This document shows positions 53,719-62,156 of a DNA stretch of 64,000 nucleotides, piece after piece. The translations under genes and the position numbers were made by a program. A model generated the notes under the pieces. That model did no database searches. It had not been told where the DNA came from and worked only from the letters and a program-made list of their open reading frames with translations. This stretch comes from Paenibacillus abyssi. Lineage in GTDB: Bacteria; Bacillota; Bacilli; Paenibacillales; Paenibacillaceae. The DNA lies in the NCBI RefSeq assembly GCF_014640295.1, contig NZ_BMGR01000002.1:62001-126000 (forward strand), read 5' to 3'. Position 1 is the stretch's first letter. Every line of letters begins with the position of its first letter.

Positions 53719-55191
53719 TTATGCCCAAGTGGGCTGAACATTTAATACAGCTGCGACATCTTTATCCCGTTTGAAGCTGCCGGAATCAGAATCTGCTGAC
53801 ATGGCCGGCGCCAAAGGCGGGACTGATTCGGATTGTGCGGCCACTGCCGGAGTTAAAACCGGAACAGCTTCTTCGGTGATTTCTTTGATCACGTTGGCAG
53901 CTGCTTCTTCTGCTGCTGTAACCTCAGTAGTAATCACTTCTTCACGTTTAATATTCGCACCCAGGCTTGCAAGCTTCTCTGTAATGTTCACATATCCGCG
54001 GTCGACATGATAAATGCCGGAGATTTCCGTTTCGCCTTCCGCCTTCAAAGCTGCACAGATCAGTGCAGCGCCTGCACGAAGGTCAGTAGCGCAAACTTTA
54101 GCGCCGACAAGCGGGGTGTTTCCGCTAATAATTGCGCTGCGGCCTTCAACCTTGATCTGTCCTTGCAGTTTGGCGAACTCTTCCACATGCATGAAGCGAT
54201 TCTCAAATACGGTTTCAGTGACGATGCTTGTTCCTTCAGATACCATAAGCAGCGCCATCATTTGTGATTGCATATCGGTAGGGAATCCAGGGTATGGCAA
54301 CGTCTTAACATCAACGCTCTTCAACGGATGATTCGCTCTGACATGAAGGCCGTTATCTCCTTCTTCAATCTCAACGCCCATCTCTTGAAGCTTAGAGATA
54401 ACGGGAGCCAGATGATCGGAGATTGCACCTTCCACATAGACATCGCCGCCGGTAATGGCCGCCGCGATTATGTAAGTTCCAGCTTCAACCCGATCCGGAA
54501 TGACTGTGTGAGCGACGCCGCGTAAGCTTTCTACGCCTTCAATGCGGATCATGCCTGTGCCCGCTCCGCGGACCTTCGCGCCCATTGCATTCAAGTAGTT
54601 GGCCAAATCAACGATTTCCGGCTCTTTTGCCGCATTCTCAATTGTTGTCGTACCCTCAGCAAGTGCGGCTGCCATCATAATGTTCTCCGTTGCACCAACG
54701 CTCGCAACATCCAGATAAATCTTAGCGCCTTGCAGCTTGCCGTTTGTTTTCGCTTCGATATAACCTTGACCCAAATTGATCTCCGCACCCATTGCTTCGA
54801 AACCTTTTAAATGCTGGTCAATCGGCCGAGTACCAATTGCGCATCCTCCAGGCAAGGAAATCCGGGCGCTTCCCAAACGAGCCAGCAGCGGGCCCATTAC
54901 GAGGAATGAAGCGCGCATTTTGCGAACCAGATCGTATGGCGCTTCAAAAGACGTCAATTGTGAAGCGTCAATGTACATCATCTCGCTCTTATAGGAGATC
55001 TTTGCTCCCAGAGAACCGATAACCTTCTGTATATTTATAACATCATCAAGGAGCGGCACATCATGGATGACGCTCTCCCCTTCATTAGCAAGCAATGAAG
55101 CCGCAAGTATCGGCAGTACGGAGTTTTTAGCCCCGCTTACTTTTACGGTTCCCGATAATCTTTGGCCACCGCGGACGATTATTTTGCTCAT
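53719..55191 (-). CDS. murA: UDP-N-acetylglucosamine 1-carboxyvinyltransferase MurA with C-terminal tail
   Basis: A 490-residue enzyme that starts peptidoglycan synthesis by joining enolpyruvate to UDP-GlcNAc. Core motifs: [22 protein letters not shown], the catalytic-loop cysteine in [16 protein letters not shown], and [14 protein letters not shown]. The catalytic core ends near residue 415 ([11 protein letters not shown]); the following 75 residues are Ala/Glu/Val/Pro-rich and not found in the standard family (about 420-436 residues). The ATG at 55191 follows GGGGGG. It lies between ywzB-like DUF1146 and spoIID. Confidence 0.95.
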   Translation of the reverse strand: MSKIIVRGGQRLSGTVKVSGAKNSVLPILAASLLANEGESVIHDVPLLDDVINIQKVIGSLGAKISYKSEMMYIDASQLTSFEAPYDLVRKMRASFLVMGPLLARLGSARISLPGGCAIGTRPIDQHLKGFEAMGAEINLGQGYIEAKTNGKLQGAKIYLDVASVGATENIMMAAALAEGTTTIENAAKEPEIVDLANYLNAMGAKVRGAGTGMIRIEGVESLRGVAHTVIPDRVEAGTYIIAAAITGGDVYVEGAISDHLAPVISKLQEMGVEIEEGDNGLHVRANHPLKSVDVKTLPYPGFPTDMQSQMMALLMVSEGTSIVTETVFENRFMHVEEFAKLQGQIKVEGRSAIISGNTPLVGAKVCATDLRAGAALICAALKAEGETEISGIYHVDRGYVNITEKLASLGANIKREEVITTEVTAAEEAAANVIKEITEEAVPVLTPAVAAQSESVPPLAPAMSADSDSGSFKRDKDVAAVLNVQPTWA

Positions 55192-55281
55192 TTTATTATT
55201 CCCCCCGCGCGTTGCGATCTTTACTATCTTTACCAGAAGAAAATGGCACTTTAGACAGAATTCCACAAGCTCCATCTTAAC

Positions 55282-55310
55282 ATTATCTTACACTTTTCGA
55301 CAAGTGTTAT
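55282..55310 (-). promoter_or_regulatory. Candidate murA promoter with inverted repeat
   Basis: On the minus strand ATAACA-N17-GATAAT. Within the spacer is a symmetric ACACTT-N6-AAGTGT (55290-55307) that could be an operator. Confidence 0.45.
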
Positions 55311-55418
55311 TTTTTCCCTGCTGCACTCGGCCATTGATCGACGTAAAGATAGCATTCGCAAAGCTATTCTTTTTTCGTTCCGTCATGTATTACCCATTGT
55401 TAACTTTTTTTAATCTGC

Positions 55419-55670
55419 TTATTCGACAAACCAGCGCAACATGCTGGACCATTGCAAATAATCCAATATAAAGCTGGCAAACCCATGTCCAAGCACGATG
55501 GCTAACAGCACCTGCAGCATGCGTGCTTGTCGACTCCGAGGCCGTTTTACAAAAGCATCCAGCTTTATTTCCTGAATAACATACCAGGCAAATGTAATAC
55601 TAAGAAGCGTCACAACAATGGACATCAGCCCATTCATTCCGACTGCCGCTCCCATGCCCCCAAGATTCAT
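55419..55670 (-). CDS. DUF1146 family membrane protein (YwzB-like)
   Basis: An 83-residue protein with two membrane segments (GLMSIVVTLLSITFAWYVI, then ARMLQVLLAIVLGHGFASFIL). This is the DUF1146 pattern, found upstream of murA in Bacillales. It follows the subtilase gene by 19 bases. The function is unknown. Confidence 0.88.
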   Translation of the reverse strand: MNLGGMGAAVGMNGLMSIVVTLLSITFAWYVIQEIKLDAFVKRPRSRQARMLQVLLAIVLGHGFASFILDYLQWSSMLRWFVE

Positions 55671-55689
55671 AACTTATCATTCATTCCTT

Positions 55690-58614
55690 TCATTTCAATG
55701 CTCGGTAGATCAGCGCTGAAAACTCAGCACGGCTTGCGGTTTGCTGCGGTTGGAATTTATTACCCGGATATCCTGTAATCCAACCGGAATGTTTTAATTT
55801 CATCAACATAGGCGCGGCCCAATGATCCACCTTTACATCTGCAAACGGCGGTTGGTCCGGCGATACGCCCTTCAAGCCCATCGCTGCGCCGAACATGGCA
55901 GACATTTCAGCACGGATAATCAAGCGGTCCGGCGCAAAGGTATTGTTCGGATACCCGTTCACCCACCCGGCTTTCACCGCTTTGGCTATGGAACCGTAAG
56001 CCCAATGGCTATCGGAAACATCCTTGAACACTGCAGCTGTTCCAGAGCCTGGCTCGCCGAACGCTCTAATCAATATGGTCACCGCCTCAGCGCGAGTTAT
56101 GCCGCGGCCCGGTTCAAAACGATATTCCCCATAGCCGCTGACAACCCCTTGGTCAGCCAGCCCTGAAATGGCCTGTTTCGCCCAATGGCCGCTAATATCG
56201 CGGAAGCCGGAGATCAGCGGGTCCACATTTGCCTGAAAGCGGTAGTACTGATGATGAAATGGTTTGCTGGCTGTTACTTTCACGTAATAATTGCCCTGAC
56301 TTAGTTTGCGGTTTGTAACCAACGACGTCTTTCCGTTAACTGAAGTCACTTTAAACAAAGATTTCTGCGTTTTGTCAAAGCTATGCATCGTCATCGTTAC
56401 TTGGCCTGGAATATCATTCAGCCTCATGGAAACAATGCTCTCCTGCGTTAGTCGAAGCTGAAACCAATCCTCATCCTTCGCTTTGTCGATTACGCCAACA
56501 TATTCTGTATCCGCTCTTACGGCTGTCGCCTCATAAGATTTGTCATTGGGCTCGTTAGGGTCATCATAAACAGTGAGATAATCAAGCGTCAATTTATACG
56601 TCGCCACGACAGGGCTTGCTTCACTTGCCGAAGCATTGTGCACCCGAATAAAATACTTACCCGGTGTAATGGTTATCGGAGACGATTCATCGGTTAACTC
56701 AGTTGCGCCATCGCCTCTTTTGTCGATTTCCAGGATTTGTTCCCCAGCTTTGCCGATTGCCAGTCCGGGATCGATTCGCACCGAATCGGTCTCCAGCTTA
56801 AGATGAAGCTTTCCGCCTTGTTTGAACGTAACCGCAAACCAGTCACGATCGCCTGTTTGGTGGAAATTCCCTGTCACCGATTGGCTGTTCGGCGTTAACG
56901 TATAAGCTTCATAGTTCTTGTCATTGACCTCATAAGCATCCGGAGCAATTTGAAAATCGGCCGTCAGCAAATAGGGCAGAACTCCGCTGTGCTTGGTGTC
57001 GTCAAATTGCAGCTCGATATAGTTTTTCCCTTTGCTAACTTCCCAATCCACTGTTTTATTCCCAATCTTCATATCCTGCGTCCCTCTCGTCCGTGAGCCC
57101 GCGTAATGGGTCATCCTGACCGGGGGAAGAGGCTTGCCTGGTGACGTTAAACCTTGAAATTTCATCGAAAGCGTGCCGTCAAACGGAATATCTATTACGA
57201 ACCAGTCTTTATCCTTCCCTGTTGCTAATTGACCTGAAAGCCGAGTGTGCAGCGGAAAATGGTAAGCAGCGGCACGGCTGTCATTAGGTTCGGCAGCATC
57301 CGGCTTATAATCGGCAGTCAAGGCCTTGTCAGCTTGAAGCAATCCGTAACCTGTAGCAGAATCCCATCCTTTCCCTCCGATATCCTTGGCCGATTGACGG
57401 ATCAAGGCTCTGATCTGGAAAGGCTTGAGACTCGGATATTTAGCCCAAATGAGTGCAGCAACTGCAGCAGCCTGCGGCGCTGCCATCGAGGTGCCTTCTT
57501 CTTTCTTATATCCTCCGCCGAGTGCCGTGGTATACACATTCCATGGGGCAACAATATCAACTTCGGAGCCGGGATTTGATCTTGGCTCCGGTTTGTTGTC
57601 AGCCGTCGCGCCGCCTACAGCCAACACCGAAGGATAACCCGCCGGATATTTCACCGCAGCCTTCGAACCATACTTTAAGCCATCATTGCCTGTCGCCGCT
57701 ACAAGCAGCACGCCTTTGCTTTCCGCATATTCTGCGATGTCCCGCATATAGGGCGAGTTTCGGTAAAGACCCACAGATAGCAAAACAATTTTGGCCCCGT
57801 TTCTTACGGCATACAGGATCCCCTCGCCTAACCGCTGTTCATCGCCGAATCCGTCGGCATCGAGCGCCTTGACGGGCATAAGCTTAGCGTTCCATAAAAT
57901 ACCGGAAACACCCTCCCCGTTATTGCCAACCGCAGCAAGAACGCCCGCAACACTTGTTCCATGCCCATTGTCGTCCTGCGGACTTCTGCCGGGCCTCACA
58001 AGATTTGTGCCGGACACAAGATTACCCTTGAGATCGGGATGCTCCATATCAATACCGGTATCAACGAGCGCTATCGTTATCCCGGTGTGGTCATGCGCGA
58101 TTTCCCAAGCATTCTTCGCATCGATCTGATCCAGATACCGCTGCTTTGGCAGATCCGGATCATTCGGTGCGGCAGCGGACAGCATCCGTACCCGTCCATT
58201 AGGGTGCACATACTCCACGCCAGGCAGCTCACGCAGCCGGTTCAGCCACAGTTCCACATCCGAGCCGGGCTCCGGACGGACAACCATCACAGCCGTCTCC
58301 AGCTGGCGGTGAAGGACCTGCGTTCCGCTCAACTCGGTTTCCTTTGAAGGGTCGCTCCATTTAAGCAGCCAGCTCTTTGGCTCCTCTTCGGCTCCGTCAT
58401 GCCCGGCCTGACCGTAGCTCGGCGCATGCGCCGCCGGATTGGGAAGAGCGGCTCCCTGCAGAAGCAGCAATGCAAGCAGGAAGAGCAGCGCGCGCGCGCC
58501 CCTCCTGCGTGCGTCCGTCTTTGGGCCCATCGACGTCCGCTTGTTTTGCGGCCCGGCCGATCGGTCCATCGGTTTTGCCGCGTTTGGTTCATGACAATGA
58601 AATTTTATCATCAT
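55690..58614 (-). CDS. SLH-anchored subtilisin-like (S8) serine protease
   Basis: A 974-residue exported protease. A signal segment (ARALLFLLALLLLQGAALP) lies near residues 40-60. The S8 triad is intact: VDTGIDMEHPD (Asp), DNGHGTSVAGV (His) and EEGTSMAAPQA (Ser). Three PPC-like repeats (EPNDS ... DKDWFVI, EVNDK ... DRDWFAV, EPNDK ... DEDWFQL) follow, and three SLH motifs close the protein (GHWAKQAISGLADQGVVSG, SHWAYGSIAKAVKAGWVNG, DHWAAPMLMKLKHSGWITG). It is a wall-bound protease, possibly processing surface proteins. The ATG at 58614 follows AAAGG; other ATG codons lack a ribosome binding site. Confidence 0.93.
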   Translation of the reverse strand: MMIKFHCHEPNAAKPMDRSAGPQNKRTSMGPKTDARRRGARALLFLLALLLLQGAALPNPAAHAPSYGQAGHDGAEEEPKSWLLKWSDPSKETELSGTQVLHRQLETAVMVVRPEPGSDVELWLNRLRELPGVEYVHPNGRVRMLSAAAPNDPDLPKQRYLDQIDAKNAWEIAHDHTGITIALVDTGIDMEHPDLKGNLVSGTNLVRPGRSPQDDNGHGTSVAGVLAAVGNNGEGVSGILWNAKLMPVKALDADGFGDEQRLGEGILYAVRNGAKIVLLSVGLYRNSPYMRDIAEYAESKGVLLVAATGNDGLKYGSKAAVKYPAGYPSVLAVGGATADNKPEPRSNPGSEVDIVAPWNVYTTALGGGYKKEEGTSMAAPQAAAVAALIWAKYPSLKPFQIRALIRQSAKDIGGKGWDSATGYGLLQADKALTADYKPDAAEPNDSRAAAYHFPLHTRLSGQLATGKDKDWFVIDIPFDGTLSMKFQGLTSPGKPLPPVRMTHYAGSRTRGTQDMKIGNKTVDWEVSKGKNYIELQFDDTKHSGVLPYLLTADFQIAPDAYEVNDKNYEAYTLTPNSQSVTGNFHQTGDRDWFAVTFKQGGKLHLKLETDSVRIDPGLAIGKAGEQILEIDKRGDGATELTDESSPITITPGKYFIRVHNASASEASPVVATYKLTLDYLTVYDDPNEPNDKSYEATAVRADTEYVGVIDKAKDEDWFQLRLTQESIVSMRLNDIPGQVTMTMHSFDKTQKSLFKVTSVNGKTSLVTNRKLSQGNYYVKVTASKPFHHQYYRFQANVDPLISGFRDISGHWAKQAISGLADQGVVSGYGEYRFEPGRGITRAEAVTILIRAFGEPGSGTAAVFKDVSDSHWAYGSIAKAVKAGWVNGYPNNTFAPDRLIIRAEMSAMFGAAMGLKGVSPDQPPFADVKVDHWAAPMLMKLKHSGWITGYPGNKFQPQQTASRAEFSALIYRALK

Positions 58615-58961
58615 AATTTGCCTTTAACCTTTGTTTTCTAATATGAAACGATTCGCGTTGATCGTTCTATTTCCTTTTTTTCGACAAAGAAAAGGACTAT
58701 TGTCCTAACGATCATTTTTTTTGATTTCCCAATAAAATAGGGACCATTTTTATTATATGGCAACCGGACCGTTTCAACGCTCAATCTTGTTTCAAATTTA
58801 AAAACTTTCACGAGTGAATTACCACTCGCCAGCTTCAGCTGCGTTATTCAGATGCAAACAAAAAGCTCCTGCCGCAATTCTCGCCGCACTATAATGCCAC
58901 CGTAGTCCGGCAGCGTCTTATGCGGCAGAATCCAGCAAGAGCTGATCAAAACCCTATACGA
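58615..58961. other. Intergenic region between nuoN and the subtilase gene
   Basis: It contains the nuo operon terminator at 58860-58943. The rest is AT-rich, with T-runs near 58675 and 58720, and I see no gene. Confidence 0.6.
58860..58943 (-). terminator. Complex terminator of the nuo operon
   Basis: AGCTC-c-TGCCGCA pairs with TGCGGCA ... GAGCT across about 80 bases with inner structure, followed on the minus strand by TTTTTGTTT. Confidence 0.65.
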
Positions 58962-60527
58962 TTAACGAACCCACAGATCTCCAGGCAAGGAGAACACCGT
59001 ATTCAACCAATCCAGCACCGGATTCGGGAAAATACCCAGCGCTATCGTTGCCCCTACGCAAATCCAAATTGCCAGCCCTGTAGGTACCGGTATCCAGATC
59101 TCGCCGCCGCCTTCAGACGTTCGCATGAACATCTGCCGAATGACGGAGAAGTAAAAGTAATACGAAATTACGCTGGTTGCGACCATAATGGCGACAATCC
59201 AGAAATCCTTCATTTGTGCTGCGCCAATTAATATGAACAGCTTGCCGAAGAAGCCGCCGGTGACCGGAAGTCCGGCCAGTGACAAGATCATCACTATCAT
59301 CGCCGCCGCTGTCCATGGCGCCCGATAATACAAGCCCGCAAAACCGCTTAGCTCCTCATGGCCCGCAGCCCTGCTGACAACCGCCAGCACGGCGAAAGCG
59401 CCGATGTTCATGAACAGGTATGCGATCAAATAAAACAGCAGCTCACTCATATTATTCGAGTGGAATCCTACGATTCCAACGCTGATCGGCACCAGCAAAT
59501 ACCCCGCGTTTGCTACGCCTGACAAGGCCAGCATACGTTTCATATTACGCTGGCGCAAGGCAACCGTAGTGCCCACGATCATCGCAGAGACAGCCAGTAC
59601 CTTCATAGCAAGGAATACGTCTCCCCCCAGCGATCCTGCGGCTCCTCCTTTAAAATACGATGTATCAAACAAAGCAGTATTGTAGAAGATCCGGAATAAC
59701 ACAGCTAGCGCCGCGGCCTTTGAAATGACTGCCAAAAATGCCGTAACAGGCGTGCTGGCACCCTGATAGACGTCAGGCGCCCATGCATGAAACGGCGCGG
59801 CGGCAATTTTCATGCCCAAGCCGCCAAGCATAAAGAAAAATGCAATGTAGACAAATGCCGGATATTGTGAAACGGCATTCTGCAGGCCAAGCGCGATCAA
59901 CCCCAGATTCGTCGAACCGGTAACTCCATATAAATACGACATTCCAAACAGGATAATCGCCGAGGAAATGCCCCCGATAACCACATACTTAAATGCTGCT
60001 TCCGAACCGATCGTCACTTTCTTGCGCATGCCGACAAGCACATAGGTCGTAATGCTAAGCAGTTCCATGCCGACAAAGATCGTAATCAAATCGCCTGAGG
60101 AGGCCATAATCATCGCACCCAGCACTGCAGGCAGCAGCAAGGTATAGAACTCGCCTTTATCCGGCAGTTCATCATCCCGCTTCACCGTGCCAAGGCTCAT
60201 CAGTACGATTAGCGCTGCCCCAACAAGGAAGATGATCTTCATCAGGCTCGCATAATCGTCAATCCGATAACTGTCACCCAATAAACGGACCACAGCGCCC
60301 GGCTCTCCTCCAACCGGATTCATCTTCAGCATATGCCATACGACAAAGTATAGCGATAGGAGAAGGCCGCTGAGCGACAGCCAGCCGATCGTCTGCCGGC
60401 TGAATCGATTCGGCAGCGCCAAATCGATCAATGTTAGAAGAATTGCCGCGATAACCAGCGTCAATTCGGGCGTGAGATAGGCCAGATCGTTCCATGTTAA
60501 TCGTCCTAGTGCATCGTTGTACGCCAT
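58962..60527 (-). CDS. nuoN: NADH-quinone oxidoreductase subunit N
   Basis: A 521-residue membrane subunit of complex I that takes part in proton pumping. About 14 membrane segments are visible, including the antiporter-like core with ISKAAALAVLFRI and MLALSGVANAGYLL, and the NuoN pattern FKYVVIGGISSAIILFGMSYLYG. GGGAGG lies before the ATG. It is the last gene of the operon, three bases after nuoM. Confidence 0.95.
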   Translation of the reverse strand: MAYNDALGRLTWNDLAYLTPELTLVIAAILLTLIDLALPNRFSRQTIGWLSLSGLLLSLYFVVWHMLKMNPVGGEPGAVVRLLGDSYRIDDYASLMKIIFLVGAALIVLMSLGTVKRDDELPDKGEFYTLLLPAVLGAMIMASSGDLITIFVGMELLSITTYVLVGMRKKVTIGSEAAFKYVVIGGISSAIILFGMSYLYGVTGSTNLGLIALGLQNAVSQYPAFVYIAFFFMLGGLGMKIAAAPFHAWAPDVYQGASTPVTAFLAVISKAAALAVLFRIFYNTALFDTSYFKGGAAGSLGGDVFLAMKVLAVSAMIVGTTVALRQRNMKRMLALSGVANAGYLLVPISVGIVGFHSNNMSELLFYLIAYLFMNIGAFAVLAVVSRAAGHEELSGFAGLYYRAPWTAAAMIVMILSLAGLPVTGGFFGKLFILIGAAQMKDFWIVAIMVATSVISYYFYFSVIRQMFMRTSEGGGEIWIPVPTGLAIWICVGATIALGIFPNPVLDWLNTVFSLPGDLWVR

Positions 60528-60530
60528 GGT

Positions 60531-62156
60531 CTACCCTCCCACCCTTGCATTCAATTGATTGATCAAAACATCGAAGCTGTGCTGCAGCGTATCCGTCAAA
60601 ACCGACGGATATACGCCGAGCAGGACAATAAACGCGAGCAGCGCAATCATCGGTACCGCTTCGATCAGCCGCGCATCCTTGAATGTGATGAACCGCTCCG
60701 GCATCGCACCGTACGTGATGGCCAGCACGGCGCGCAGCACATAAACTGCCGTCAGAATAACACCGATCGTAGCGATAACCGTCAGCCACTTCATCGTATC
60801 AAACAACCCTAGCAGTGACAAAAACTCACCTATAAAGCCGGATAGTCCCGGCAATCCCAGAGAAGCCATACCCGCTACAAGCAGAATCCCGCTCATAAAC
60901 GGCATAGAGCGCGCCAGTCCCCCGAGCTCCGGAATTTCCGTCGTCCCTGTCCGTTCGTATAGGCTGCCTACGATCAGGAACAGCAGCGCCGAGATCAGAC
61001 CATGCGATACCAGCTGGAACACGGCCCCCTGCAAGCCGATCTCGTTAAAGGACGCGATACCCAGAAGCACGATGCCCATATGGCTGATGGAGGAATAAGC
61101 GAGCACCAGCTTAAATTCCTTCTGCACCATCGCCAGAAGCGCGCCATAGATAATGTTGATTACACCGAGTACGGCGAGCACAACCGCCCATTCACGGGCC
61201 TGCTCCGGAAACAGAAAGATCCCGAAGCGGAGCAGTCCGTAGGCGCCCATCTTAAGCAAAACCCCGGAGTGGATCATAACAATGGCCGGCGGGGCTTCCG
61301 TATGCACCTTCAGCATCCACGTATGGAACGGAAAGATCGGAAGCTTAATGCCAAATGCGATGAGCAGCAAAATGAATACCGCCCATTTCACCCCATCCGT
61401 TAAATAAAACGGATTGTTTCCTCCCAGCATCTCGGGAAGCACATTCACCAGCGCTTCCGGATTCGTCAGATTGGACAGCAGATTCTCGTAATTGCCGCTG
61501 TATATAAGCGACGCCGTGTTATCGGTCTGCACATAGGTAAGGCCCGCTGTCGCAATGAGCATCACAAATGCCATCAACATGAGCGCAGAGCCCAGACCAT
61601 TGTAAATCAGAAATTTATTAGCCGCTTTTTCCCGGTTAAAGTATCCCCAGATGCCGATAAGGAAAAAGGTCGCGATCAGCGTCAGCTCAAAGAACACGAA
61701 GAAGAGCATCAAATCCCGCGCCAGGAACACACCCAGCATCCCGACTTCAAGCAGCAGAAACCAAATATAGAAAGACTTCCATCTTTTCTTGATATGAACC
61801 GAAGCCAGTGCGGCCATAAGCGATACCAAAGCCGTCAGCAGCACGAGCGGCAAAGACAAGCCGTCTACACCCATATGATACTGGAACTCCAGCATGTAGG
61901 ATGTCACACCGGGCGCCAGCGTTTCTTTGTTAACCGGCACTTCAACCCATGTGGACAGTTCCTTGAACTCCGCTCCGCCTACCTCAGGATGGTAGTTCGC
62001 GTACAACCAGAACGTTAAAATTAACGGCAGCAGCGTGGCCGCAATTGCCGTCACTTTCAGCAGGCGGCTCCGCTGCTTCGGAAGGAACAGCAGCACTAGT
62101 ATACCGAGCAGAGGCGAGAAGGTAATGAGCGACAATACCGGTAAATCTGCGAGCAT
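60531..62156 (-). CDS. nuoM: NADH-quinone oxidoreductase subunit M
   Basis: A 541-residue antiporter-like membrane subunit. The start MLADLPVLSLITFSPLLGILV follows AAGGAGG, and its ATG shares one base with the nuoL stop (TAATG), so the two are translationally coupled. Conserved segments: FPFHTWMLKVHTEAPPAIVMIHSGVLLKMGAYG and LVLAYSSISHMGIVLLG. The length is normal. Confidence 0.95.
   Translation of the reverse strand: MLADLPVLSLITFSPLLGILVLLFLPKQRSRLLKVTAIAATLLPLILTFWLYANYHPEVGGAEFKELSTWVEVPVNKETLAPGVTSYMLEFQYHMGVDGLSLPLVLLTALVSLMAALASVHIKKRWKSFYIWFLLLEVGMLGVFLARDLMLFFVFFELTLIATFFLIGIWGYFNREKAANKFLIYNGLGSALMLMAFVMLIATAGLTYVQTDNTASLIYSGNYENLLSNLTNPEALVNVLPEMLGGNNPFYLTDGVKWAVFILLLIAFGIKLPIFPFHTWMLKVHTEAPPAIVMIHSGVLLKMGAYGLLRFGIFLFPEQAREWAVVLAVLGVINIIYGALLAMVQKEFKLVLAYSSISHMGIVLLGIASFNEIGLQGAVFQLVSHGLISALLFLIVGSLYERTGTTEIPELGGLARSMPFMSGILLVAGMASLGLPGLSGFIGEFLSLLGLFDTMKWLTVIATIGVILTAVYVLRAVLAITYGAMPERFITFKDARLIEAVPMIALLAFIVLLGVYPSVLTDTLQHSFDVLINQLNARVGG

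Noticed and set aside
55345-55375. Weak plus-strand hairpin with TTTTTT between DUF1146 and murA
   Set aside because: The stem is only about eight pairs with a bulge and the gene direction does not call for it.
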